Shown: positions 8,879 to 19,567 of the stretch, one piece after another
How positions within the stretch are numbered: position 1 is the stretch's first letter
How the letters are laid out: each line of letters begins with the position of its first letter
Assembly (NCBI RefSeq): GCF_016613535.2
Contig: NZ_CP071518.1
Span: forward strand, 3,782,001-3,846,000
Source of the DNA: Lysobacter solisilvae
Lineage (GTDB): Bacteria; Pseudomonadota; Gammaproteobacteria; Xanthomonadales; Xanthomonadaceae
Length of the DNA stretch: 64,000 nucleotides
Reading direction: 5' to 3'
Translations under genes and position numbers: made by a program
The notes under the pieces: generated by a model
What the model was told of the DNA's origin: nothing
Seen by the model: the letters and a program-made list of their open reading frames with translations, nothing else
Database searches by the model: none

Positions 8879-10778
8879 TCATAGCGCCTGACTGCGCAGC
8901 CGCGAGGCGAAATCAGCGACCGACATCGTGCCGAGATCTTCCCCCCCTCGCGTACGCACCGCGACCATGCCGTTTTCCTTCTCGCGGTCTCCAACCACCA
9001 GCAGGTACGGCACGCGCTGCAGCGTGTGCTCGCGGATCTTATAGCCGATCTTCTCGTTCCGCAAATCGGACTGGACCCGGAAGCCTTGATTCGTAAGGGA
9101 TTTCCGAACGTCCTCCACCCAGTCGGCCTGGGCGTCGGTGATGTTCATCACCACGGCCTGGATCGGGGCCAGCCAGGCCGGGAACTGGCCGGCGTGGTGC
9201 TCGATCAGGATCCCGATGAAGCGCTCCATGGAGCCCACGATGGCCCGGTGGAGCATCACGGGATGCCGCTTCTGGCTGGTTTCGTCGACATATTCGGCCC
9301 CCAGGCGTCCGGGCATCATGAAATCGACCTGCATCGTGCCCAGCTGCCAGGTCCGGCCGATGGCGTCCTTGAGGTGGTATTCGATCTTGGGGCCGTAGAA
9401 GGCGCCCTCGCCCGGCAGCTCCTGCCATTCGACCCCGGCCGCCCGCAGGGCCGACCGCAGGGCGTCCTCGGCCTTGTCCCAGGTGGCGTCGTCGCCCAGG
9501 CGCGGTTCGGGGCGCAGGGCGATCTTGAGCTGGACGTCGCTGAAGCCGAAGTCGGTGTAGACCTTCATGGCCTGCTGGTGGAAGGCGGTGACCTCGGCCT
9601 CGACCTGGTCCGCGGTGCAGAAGATGTGGCCGTCGTCCTGGGTGAAGCCGCGCACGCGCAGGATGCCGTGCAGCGCGCCGGAGGGCTCGTTGCGGTGGCA
9701 GGCGCCGAACTCGCCGTAGCGGATCGGCAGGTCGCGGTAGCTGTGCAGCCCCTGCTTGAACACCTGCACGTGGCCGGGGCAGTTCATCGGCTTGAGCGCA
9801 TAGGTGCGCTTCTCCGACTCGGTGAAGAACATGTTGTCCCTGGTAGTTGTCCCAGTGGCCGGAGGACTTCCACAGCGACACGTCCAGGATCTGCGGGCAG
9901 CGCACCTCGCCGTAGCCGGTCTCGTGGTAGACGCGGCGCATGTACTGCTCCACGACCTGCCACACCGACCAGCCCTTGGGATGCCAGAAGATCAGGCCCG
10001 GGGCCTCTTCCTGCAGGTGGAACAGGTTCTGCTGTCTGGCGATCTTGCGGTGGTCGCGCTTCTCGGCTTCCTCCAGCAGGTGCAGGTAGCCCTTGAGGTC
10101 CTTGTCGTTCAACCAGGCCGTGCCGTAGATGCGGCTGAGCATCTGGTTGTTGGAATCGCCGCGCCAGTAGGCGCCGGCGACCTTCATCAGCTTGAAGGCG
10201 CGCAGCTTGTCCGTGGCCGGCACGTGCGGGCCGCGGCACAGGTCGGTGAACTCGCCCTGGCTGTAGAGCGAGAGGTCCTCGGTGGCCGGGATCGATTCGA
10301 TGATCTCCGCCTTGTAGTGCTCGCCGATGCCCTTGAAGAAGGCGACCGCGTCGTCGCGGGACTTCACGCTGCGCGAAACAGGCTGGGCCTCCTTCACGAT
10401 CTTCTGCATTTCGGCCTCGATGGCCGGCAGGTCCTCGGGCGTGAAGGGACGCTCGTAGGCGAAGTCGTAGTAGAAGCCGTTGTCGATGACCGGGCCGATG
10501 GTGACCTGCGCGCCCGGGTGCAGGCGCTGCACGGCCTGCGCCAGCAGGTGCGCGGTGGAGTGGCGCAGCACCTCCAGGGCGTCGGGGTGCTTTTCGGTGA
10601 CGATCTCGAGGCTGGCGTCGGCCTCGATGCGGTGACTGGTGTCGACCAGGCGGCCGTCGACCTTGCCGGCCAGCGCGGCCTTGGCCAGGCCGGCGCCGAT
10701 GGAGGCGGCGACATCGGCCACCGTCACGGGGTTGTCGAATTCACGGCGGCTGCCGTCGGGAAGCGTAATGGCGATCAT
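8879..10778 (-). CDS. thrS: Threonine--tRNA ligase (one frameshift in the sequence)
   Basis: About 632 residues. It charges tRNA-Thr in the cytoplasm. A TGS domain ([20 protein letters not shown]) is followed by the HxxxH editing domain (residues about 70-230, with [12 protein letters not shown]), the class II core with the zinc-site cysteine in [10 protein letters not shown], motif 2 [10 protein letters not shown], and the anticodon-binding domain. The frame breaks near 9841-9845; removing one C gives [12 protein letters not shown], the standard sequence, so an inserted base is the likely cause. The ATG at 10778 matches the family start. thrS-infC are adjacent and co-directional. Confidence 0.96.
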
Positions 10779-10844
10779 TGGGGCGGGAGACTTCGGGAGG
10801 CCCGCGCAGGGCGGGCGGTGGGACGGAAGCGGCGGGCGCCGCGC

Positions 10845-10874
10845 AAAAACAAAACGGCGCCACGAGGGCGCCGT
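10845..10874 (-). terminator. Intrinsic terminator between aquaporin gene and thrS
   Basis: On the minus strand the 8-bp stem acggcgcc/ggcgccgt with a 5-nt loop is followed by TTTTGTTTTT. It ends transcription coming from the aquaporin side and isolates thrS, although an attenuator in the thrS leader would look the same. Confidence 0.75.
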
Positions 10875-11036
10875 CATGCGGACCTCGGGGCGGGTTCAAC
10901 GATGGGCGGTGGTAGTGCTCATGTCACACGCTCGACCGGCGGTTGCGCCGCGGGCCACCTAGGGCAGGCAGGCCGCTGCGACGCGGCCGGAACGCCCATG
11001 GTTGGCGACCTCGCGGTCCAAGTCAAACGACCCGGC

Positions 11037-11772
11037 TCAGGAGCCCTGCCGGACCGAGGTGGCCGCCGAGGCCTCGCCCGACCGGATCGGGTCCTCGAAC
11101 AGGCGCCAGGACAGGCCCGCGACCACCGCCCCCACCAGCGGGGCCACCCAGAACAGCCACAGCTGCTGCAGGGCCCAGCCACCGACGAACAGCGCCGGGC
11201 CGGTGCTACGGGCCGGATTCACGGAGGTGTTGGTCACCGGGATGCTGACCAGGTGGATGAGCGTCAGCGCCAGGCCGATGGCGATCGGCGCGAAACCGAC
11301 CGGGGCGCGCGTGGCGGTCGCCCCCAGTATCACGATCAGGAACATCGCCGTCATGACCACTTCGCTGACCAGCGCGGCGGTCATGGAATAGCCGCCGGGC
11401 GAATGCTCTTCAAAGCCGTTGGAGGCCAGGCCGCTGGAGACGTCGTAGCCGACCTTGCCGCTGGCGATCAGGTACACCAGCCCCGCGCCCGCGATGGCGC
11501 CCAGCACCTGCGCCACCACGTACATCGGCACTTCGCGGACCGGGAAGCGCCCCGCCGTCGCCAGCCCGACGGTGACCGCCGGATTGAAGTGGCCGCCCGA
11601 AATCGGGCCCAGCGCGAACGCCGCGGTCAGCACCGTGAGTCCGAAGGCCAGCGACACGCCGAGCAGGCCGATGCCGATGTCCGGGAAGCCCCGCCGCGAG
11701 CACGGCGCTGCCGCAGCCGCCCAGCACGAGCCACATCGTCCCCACCCCTTCCGCAAGCAACTTCCTGAACAT
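11037..11772 (-). CDS. aqpZ: Aquaporin Z-type water channel (one frameshift in the sequence)
   Basis: About 244 residues, an inner-membrane MIP-family channel with six transmembrane helices. Both half-helix signatures are present: [10 protein letters not shown] and [14 protein letters not shown]. The latter, with its Arg, belongs to the selectivity filter of water-specific members. The N-terminus [12 protein letters not shown] and the remainder lie in different frames. The break is at the four-C run 11689-11692; with three C the sequence reads [14 protein letters not shown], as in the family, so an indel error is likely. The next gene in the same direction downstream is thrS, behind a terminator. 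Confidence 0.9.
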
Positions 11773-11796
11773 GTTCCGTTCCTCTTGGCAGTTCGG

Positions 11797-14700
11797 TCAG
11801 GGCAACGCGGACACGCGCGCCGACTTGATCATGGCCGACAGATAGACATGGCAGCCGGTGGTATCCACCGATTCGATCTTGGCCAGTTCGTCCAGCGCCT
11901 TGAGCAGGTGCCCGATCGCGGCGTCGCGGTTGCGCGCCTGCAGCGAGCCTAGCGCATCGGCGACAGATTGCTTCACCCGATCGCGGGCGTTGCGCTCCGA
12001 CGGTGCCAGCACGTAGGCGTCCAGGTCCTGGCCCAGCAGCACCGACAGGTCGCGCGCGGTGGTGACCGGGATGGCCAGGGTCTGGCTCGCCAGCGGCGGC
12101 GCCGTCGGGTTGGACGCGAGCAGCAGCGTGGAGGCCAGCGTGTAGCTGCCGGCCGCAGCAGGCAGGCGCAGGCCCACCTGGAACTGCCGGGTCTCGTCCA
12201 GGCCCAGGTCGAAGCGCCATTCCGCCAGCGCCGAAGTCAGCGTCTGCGCCTGCGGACGTGCGTCTTCGACACGCAGCGGACTGACCGCGGCATTGCGCAG
12301 CAGCAGCTCCACCGGCTTGGCCCAGGTTGTGCACGCGGGTGCGCACGCTCAGGTAGCCGCCCGACAGGCCGTAGGCCGGTGCCGGCGGCATGACCTGCTG
12401 CAGGCTGCGGGCCAGCAGCTGCTCGGCCTGCGCCGCCGAACCGGCCCGCATCAGCACCGCGACCAGGTCGAAGCCGGCGACCGCCGATTCGCCTTCGCCG
12501 AAGCGGTTGACCAGGAAGGCCGGGGAGCCCGCTGTGGTGTCGAAGCGGCCACGGATGTGCGCGGTCAGCGCGCCGTAGCGCAGGGCGTCGCCGGCCGCGT
12601 CGAACGTGCCGACGTCGAACTCGCCCGAGGTCACCGCGGCGTGCTGGTTGCCCGGCAGCTGGCCGTAGAACTTCACGCCCAGTGCGTCGTCGAGGATCTG
12701 GTTGCGCGAATCGTGCACGCCATCGACCAGCAGTCCGTCGCCCTGGAACACGGCTTCGCGCAGTTCCTCGGCGAAGGTGTTGGCCAGCTTCTGCGCGCCA
12801 CCACTGATCCAGTACGTGTCGTAGCGGCCGGTGGCGTACTCGGCGGCGAAGGCTGCCGTCGTGGTCACCACCTTGTGCTCGATGCCCAGGCGGGTCAGCA
12901 ATGCGTCGACGAACGCCGCGCGCTGCGTGGTGCACGCCGCATCCTCGGCGGCGCCGGTGCCGACGCGGCAGGTCATCAGCACCAGCACGCGGCCGGTGGC
13001 GGTGATCTCCTGCTGCATTTCCGCCCGCACCTGCGCCTCGATGACGCGGATCGGGGTCCAGGCCAGGTTGATCAGCCCGGTGGCCACGCGTGCCTGCAGC
13101 ACGGCCTGGTAGTCGCCCGCGGCCACGCCCGTGGTATCCCACGGCAGCGCGAACGACACGGTGCCGCCGACGGCCAGGTCGTGCGCCTGTGTCCAGCTGG
13201 CCAGCACGGTTTCGTTCGCCGGGTCGATGACCGTCACCACCAGCGGGAGGCCGGTGAGGTCGGCGTTGCCCTGGTTGAACACGGCCGACTGCAGCGAGGT
13301 CGTTTCGCCGACTTCAATTTCCGCCGGAACCGCGGCGATCGTGCCCGCGAGCCCCGCGCCGCCGGTGCTGGTGGAACGCACCTCGAACGTGGTCGTCCGC
13401 GTGTCGAGCACGTCCCCCGCCGCCGACTTGACGAGCTGGGTGACCGTGTAGACGCCGGCCGGCGCGGCCACCAGGTTGAACGGCACCGTCAGCGCGTGTG
13501 CCGAGCTGGCGGCCAGCACGTCGATCGGGCTGTCCTGGGTGAACACTTCGTCACCCGCCGGGGAAGTCACCGTCTCGGTGACGGTCAACTGTTCGTAATC
13601 GCTGTTCAAGGTCAGGTTGCGGACCTTGCCCAGGATCGCGACGGTGTCGAAGGGATCGTAGACCGGCCGGTCGGTGGCCACGGTCGAATCGAGCTGCGGA
13701 CCGGGCGAGGTGGTGACGATCTGGAACGGCTGCATCGTCTCGCCCCACACCTGCCCGTCCGGGCCGAGGAGGACGACACGCGCGCGGTAGTCGCCCGCGG
13801 GGGCGACGCCGGTGTTCCATGGCTGCGGCAACGTTCGTTCGCTGCCAATGGTCATCCCGGTGAAGGCGACGGTCGACAGCTCCGTCACCGGCACGCCCGT
13901 GGCGGTCTCGATGAAGTAGCGCAGGCTGCCGCTGGTATAGGTGGAGCCGTTGTTGCGCACCGTCGGCTGCACCAGCACGTCCTCGTTCGCGTGGAAGATC
14001 GCGCGGTTGAGCAGCAGGCTGAGCTGGTACTTGCTGACCGCGTGCACGGTCGGGATCGCGATCGGCGCCTCGACGACTTCACCGTTGAAGCTGTTGATGA
14101 AGCGCAGGAACGCGCGCTTGGCGATGGCGCGCCACTCGTCGACCGTCATGTTGATCAGGTTGAGCGAGAAGGTGAACACGCCGCCGGAGCTGTTGATGCG
14201 GCCCAGCTTGTAGAACCAGGAACTGGAGCCGTCGGCGTTGATCACGCTGCTGTCGGCGGCGACCGAGGAACCCAGCACCTGCACGTCCGAGCCGAATTCC
14301 AGGCCGAGGCCGACGTCGATGCCGCCCAGGCGTGCAACGGCCTTGGGCAGGTAGGCCATGACGTAACTGGTCGCGCCCAGGCGGGTCGAGAAGTACTGGC
14401 CGGCCCAGGAACCGTCGCTAGCCTGCTTGCTGAGCAGGTACTGCACGGTCTTGCGCAGCACCGGGTCGGTGGGCTCGGGATTGGTGTAGTCCAGGGCGGT
14501 GCCGACGATCGCGGTGATCAGCGGATCGCTCGTCTGCGTGGGCGTGCGGCCCCAGCCACCATCGGCGCGCTGCTGGCCGCGCAGTTGCGTGGCCAGTGCG
14601 GGAATGCGCGCATCCACCTTGGCCGCCAGCGTGGCGTCGTTGATGTACGGGCGGGCCTCGGCCAGCATGATCAGGCGGAAGGCCTGTGCCGGCGTGCCGT

Positions 14701-17700
14701 AGTCGGAATAGGTCTCGAAGTACTTGGCGGCCTTTTCGACCGACGCCCGCATCTCGCCCAGGCGCGTGCTGATCGGCACCGTGGTGAGCGAGATCTCCAC
14801 CAGCTGGTTGGTACCGAAGTTCAGGCCGAACAGCTTGCCGCCGACGACGGCCAGGCGATCGACGCGCTGGCCACCGGTGAAGCGTTCGACGATGCCGCCC
14901 GCGCTCACTTCGTACAGGGCGTCGGTGCCGCCGGAGTAGCCGTGACCCTGGCCGTCCAGGGCCAGGTCGGAACGCTGGTAGATGCCGCCCCGGTGGATCA
15001 GCTTCTGGACACCGGCGCGGGTCAGCGAGACCACGCCGCTGGGCACGGTCACGAAGATCGCACCGCCCTGCCCGGCCGTGATGGTGGTCGCGGTGTTGGT
15101 GATCAGGTTGGCGCGCGAGATCTCCTGCACGGTGCCGGCAGCGGGGATCGACCACGTACACGACGCGGCTGGCGCGGTTGAGGGCCACCAGCTTGCCGTC
15201 GTCGGCGAAATCGATCGACTCCACCAGCAGCGGCATCGTGGCGACCACGCTGCTGCCCGCCGGGCTGAGGCGTTCGATCACCGGCGGCTGCCCGGAGCGC
15301 GGCGTGGCGCTCAGGTAGACGGCGTCATCGGTGCCCACGGCGATGCTGTGGTATGTGGCCCCGCGCGTCGTCGATGCGTAGGCCACGTAGGTGCGGGCCA
15401 CCGGGTCGTAGACGAAGACGCGGCCATCGGTATGCAGCGTGTAGATCTTTCCGCTGGGCGCCGTGGCGATGTCGCGCGCCGAGGTCGCCGCGCGGTTGGC
15501 GGGCGCGAACTCGTGGATCTCGGTCAGCCCGAACTGGGCCGCGTCGCGCAGGACGCTGGTCATGCCTTCGACGACGGTGGCGGTCGCGGCCGGGTTCTCG
15601 TGGATCCAGCCGGTGTCGTGGTCGTACCACCAGTACACGCCGCTGGCGTTCTCGTTGCGCCGACCGTACAGGTAGTCGGCCGAACGGTACCGCGCATTGA
15701 AGGTGCCGCGGCGGTCGGGCCACGCCGTCATGCCCCACAACCCGAGGATGGTCGAGGTCAGGCGGTACTCGGGGTGGTGGGTGTAGATGGAACGGTCGGC
15801 CTGGATCGAGGCGCTCTGCGAGTTCTGCAGGAAGGTCGCCGCGGAAGCGTCGATGTCGGCCTTGTCCAGCGAACTGCCCAGGCCGTACAGGCTCTGGGTC
15901 TGGATGTGGCAGCCCAGGCAGCCGTTGCTGTTCTGCCAGTTGATGGCGTTGGTGGCCGTGTAGGCGCCACCACGCGTGACCGCTTCGCGCACGAGCTTGA
16001 ACAGCGGGTCCGCCGCCTGGCCGGTCGGGTTGTTGACACCCTTCACGGTCAGCGTGGCCTCGACGCGCTGGTTGCCTTCGGCGGTTTCCATCGGCGTGAC
16101 GGTGAATTCGCCGGTGGCGGCGTCGCCGATGTAGAACTCGCCGGTGACCACGCCGCCGACGTCGGGATTGGTGGAGACGACCTGCAGGTCGTATTCGGCA
16201 CCGGTGGACGCGGGCGCCCAATGGCCGAAGTCGAGTTCGACCAGGTCGCTGGCCAGCAGCTCCGGCATTGCGATGGTGACCGTGTGGGCCACGGCGCCAT
16301 TCGCGCGGTCGATCACCGACAGCTTCGCCTGGCCGGCCGGGATGAGATCGTTGCCCATGTTGCGCACGGTGGCGGTGAAGTCCACGCCGCTGGGCGCGTT
16401 GGGGATCATCACCGGCGGCGACGGCGTCACCAGGCCCTGCAGGCTCAGCGCGGAGTTGATCCGGATTTCACGGCTGGCCATGCCGTACACCAGCCCCAGC
16501 GGCGTGTTGCGCTGGATGCTGCCCGGCTGCACCACGTGGATCGCCAGCGTGTAGGTGCCGGTGGGCAGGTTGGTCGCGACCCAGTCGATCGCGAAGGGCT
16601 TCACCTGCTTCGCATCGAATGCGTACTCGCATTGCTCCGGCTGGCCGATCGCCTCGGCGCCGCAGAACTGCGCCACCTTCATGCCGGCGCTGTCGAGCAG
16701 GCGCACCAGCACGAGACCGGCCTTGGCTTCGGCATTGAGGTTGGCGATGTCGGCGGTGATCCGCATCGTCTGGCCAGGCAGCACCGCCGCCGGGGTGGTG
16801 CGCAGGTTGACGACCTGGAAGCTGCCCTCGAGCACGTCGTCGAGCACGGCATCGATGCGGTACGTGCCCGGATTCTCCAGGCGCGTGAACGCGGTGCGCG
16901 GCTGGTAACCCGCGGCGGCGAAGGACAGTTCGATCTCCTCGACCACCGCGTCCTCGATGCGGTACGTGCCCGCGGCATCGGTGGTGCCCGCTTCCTGGCC
17001 GTTGAGCGTGATCGAGGCGCCATCGATCGGTAGCCCGGTGGCGCTCGAGGTGACGGTGCCGATGATCGTGCGACGGGGCAGCTGCGTGCGGGTGAGCGTG
17101 ATGCGGCCGAAGTCATTGGCGCCGGCGGCGAGCACGCCGCTGAAGCTCACGCTGTCGAAGCCGGTCGCCTGCACGCCGCCGGTGAATGCACCCACCGGGA
17201 GCGACGCGTAGTCGAAGCGGCCCTGCGCATCGGTGAGCGCGCCCTGGCCGTTGACCTGGACCTGTGCGTTGGCGATCGGCGCGCCATCGGCGGCGTCGAC
17301 CACCACGCCGTGGGCGGTGGCATCGGTCGGCGGCGTCTGGCCTTCGGGCGTCAGCGACGGCGAGAACTTCACCACGCTGCGCGGGGGAAGGTCGGCCACC
17401 GCGGTCAGCGGCTGGAAGCCGGCGAGGCTGACCTGGATCGAGTAGTTGCCGGCCGGCAGACCCAGCAGCTCATAGTCGCCGTCGGCGTTGGTCTGTGTCT
17501 GGGCGTTGAGCGTACCGGCAACCTGCACGGCAACGCCGGCGAGCGCCTGGCCGTTGGTCGCGTTGGTGATGCGGCCACGCAGGGCCGCCGTGTTGTCGGC
17601 CAGGCCCAGTGCGATGCGGCCCAGGTTGGTGGTGCCGCCGGCGTCGACCTGCGCCTGGCCGGCGTAGGGCTGGTAACCGACGTGGGTGATGCTGACGGCA

Positions 17701-18692
17701 TAGCTACCCGCGGGCAGGCCTTCGAGCACGAACACGCCGTTGCCGTCGCTCAGGGCGGCGCCGGGCCGGCCGGCGACGCTGACGATGGCCTGCGACAGCG
17801 GCAGGCCCGAACTGGCGTCATAGACCTCACCCACGAGGCGACCGGCGTCGCTGGAAGGCGCGCTCGCCGCGGTCCACAGCGCGCGCAGCGCCAGGGCGGT
17901 GACGTAGGGATCGCCATTCCAGCTGCCGTCGCTGCCCTGCGCATTGCGCAGTGCGGCCACGGCCGCGGCCGCGTCGGTGGACGGACCGGACTGGGCCAGC
18001 GCGATCGTCGCCACGGCGTTGTCGGTGGTATCGGCGTAGGCGCCAGCCACCTGCTGCGCGATCAGCGCCGCGCGCGTGCGCTGGATCGGCGCGGAAAGGC
18101 TGTACTCGCTGCGGAAGCGCACGAAAGCCTGCAGCGCGTAGGCGGTGGCGAAGGTCGACTGGCCGAGGCTGTAGCTGCCGTCGGCATTGGCGGCGCCGCC
18201 AAGGTATCCGAACGCGGCCTGCACCTTGACGTCGCGGCTGATGCCGCCGGCGCGCATGGCCAGCAGCGCCAGCGAGGTGTCCAGGGGATTGCTCGGCTGG
18301 CCCACGGCACTGCCATAGCCGCCGTCGGCGTTGGCGCGCGGGAGCAGCGCGCCGAGCACCTGCGTGGCGTCCTCGCCGTGCCCGGTGGCACCCAGCGCGA
18401 TCACGCGACGGGCGAGCAGTTCGGTCGACAGGCCGGAGGTCGCCGACAGGCTCACGTCGGGCAGCGCCGTCGTGCGGCCTGCCTGCGCGAGCGTGTGCGC
18501 GGTCTCGGTGCGCGCCTGCTCGACGACGGCCAGGGAGCCCGATTCGGTCGCCAGCGAGCCGTTGCTCTGCACCTGGTCCTGCAACCAGTCCAGGCCGCGG
18601 TTGAGGGCGGCGTCCTGCGCCGAACTGCGCACGCCCACCAGCATCGCGATGGACGCGACGGCGATTGCGACTACACCCCTGATTCCCTTCAT
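11797..18692 (-). CDS. Giant secreted multidomain protein with CxxCH motif and cyclase-like repeats (two frameshifts in the sequence)
   Basis: About 2,297 residues after joining two breaks (run of G at 15143-15146; near 12320). Order: Sec signal peptide (cleavage near SSA, residue 25); alpha-helical repeats resembling prenyltransferase/squalene-cyclase repeats with [10 protein letters not shown] (about 30-280); four carboxypeptidase-regulatory-like beta domains, starting near 284, 368, 461 and 540; CARDB-like domains (about 620-850); CLGCH, a c-type heme-binding motif, near 921-926; a beta-propeller-like stretch (about 1060-1310); a second block of cyclase-like repeats with ADGGWGRTP (about 1330-1440); further CARDB-like domains; a region beginning RVLVLMTC near 1900 that loosely resembles class I amidotransferase-like folds; and a beta-rich C-terminus. 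No anchor is visible. It lies 155 nt downstream of the Sel1-repeat gene on the same strand. Domain names are judged by eye; the overall function is unknown. Confidence 0.7.
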
Positions 18693-18847
18693 TTCACGCG
18701 CCCCCAGATTCCGATGTCATCAGGCTTTACAGCCGCCTGCCCGCTACGGTTACCGCCCTGCCACCACAACCGGCCTGCCTTGCGCGCGGCCTGTGTCGCG
18801 TCGATCACACGGCGCGCGAACCGGCCCGCGGTACGCGCACGTGCCAC

Positions 18848-19567
18848 TCAGTGCAGCCCCTGCGACCCGCTCCGACCGTGCTGCACGTATTGCTTTACGG
18901 CCTCGTCCAGGCTCGCGACGGCCGCTTCCTGTTCGGGTACCAGTTCGCCGGCACGCCCGATCCAGCGGGCTGCTTCGTCCTTGTCGCCCTTGGCGCCGGC
19001 AACGGCGGCCAAGGCCATGCAGGCCTGGTCGCTGCCACCCTCGGCGGCGGCACGGAACAACTCGATCGCGCGTTCTTCGTCGCGCGCTCCGCCCTGCCCG
19101 TAATACATCAAGCGGCCAAGCGAGTACTGCAGGCCCGGAACTGCATCGGGCAGGGAGCGCAACAGGTAGTCGCGTGCCTGCTCCAGGTCCACCGCGCAAC
19201 CCACGCCATTGAGCGCGCAGCGCGCCACGGCGGCGGCGGCGCGAAGCAGTCCCGCGTCGGCCGCCTTGCGAGCCAGCTGGTAGGCGCGGACTTCGTCGCG
19301 CGGACATCCCAGACCCAGTCCGTGGCAGCGGGACAATTCAAAGGTGGACAGCGCATCGCCCGCGGCATCGCCGCGCTCGAAGAGTTCGATCGCAAGCTGC
19401 GCAGCGGCGCTGTCGCCCAGTGCGGCGTCGCGCGCATGGATCATTCCCAGCGGGCCATGCGCCGCGGCGCAGCCCGAGAGCAGCAGCCGGCCCAGCAGCT
19501 CCTGGGCATCGGCGACGTAGCCGTTGGCCAGGAGCGTGGTCGCCTTCTTGAGCAGCGCATCGCTCAT
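18848..19567 (-). CDS. Sel1-repeat protein, candidate immunity protein
   Basis: 239 residues without signal peptide or membrane segment, so probably cytoplasmic. After an N-terminal helical region, three Sel1-like repeats can be read: CHGLGLGCPRDEVRAYQLAR with KAADAGLLRA, then CALNGVGCAVDLEQARDYLL, then LMYYGQGGARDEERAIELFR with AAAEGGSDQA. Such repeats form alpha-solenoids that bind other proteins. The ATG overlaps the stop of the YD-repeat/HNH gene in ATGA, a 4-nt overlap that couples their translation. Sel1-repeat proteins act as immunity proteins for a type VI phospholipase effector in Pseudomonas aeruginosa (PldB with PA5086-PA5088). By position, immunity to the upstream toxin tip is the favoured inference; direct evidence is absent. 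Confidence 0.85.
   Translation of the reverse strand: MSDALLKKATTLLANGYVADAQELLGRLLLSGCAAAHGPLGMIHARDAALGDSAAAQLAIELFERGDAAGDALSTFELSRCHGLGLGCPRDEVRAYQLARKAADAGLLRAAAAVARCALNGVGCAVDLEQARDYLLRSLPDAVPGLQYSLGRLMYYGQGGARDEERAIELFRAAAEGGSDQACMALAAVAGAKGDKDEAARWIGRAGELVPEQEAAVASLDEAVKQYVQHGRSGSQGLH

Noticed and set aside
9838..9848. Programmed frameshift in thrS (and similar breaks in pheS and aqpZ)
   Set aside because: No slippery heptamer or stimulatory structure is evident, the genes are not known to be recoded, and a one-base correction restores family sequence.
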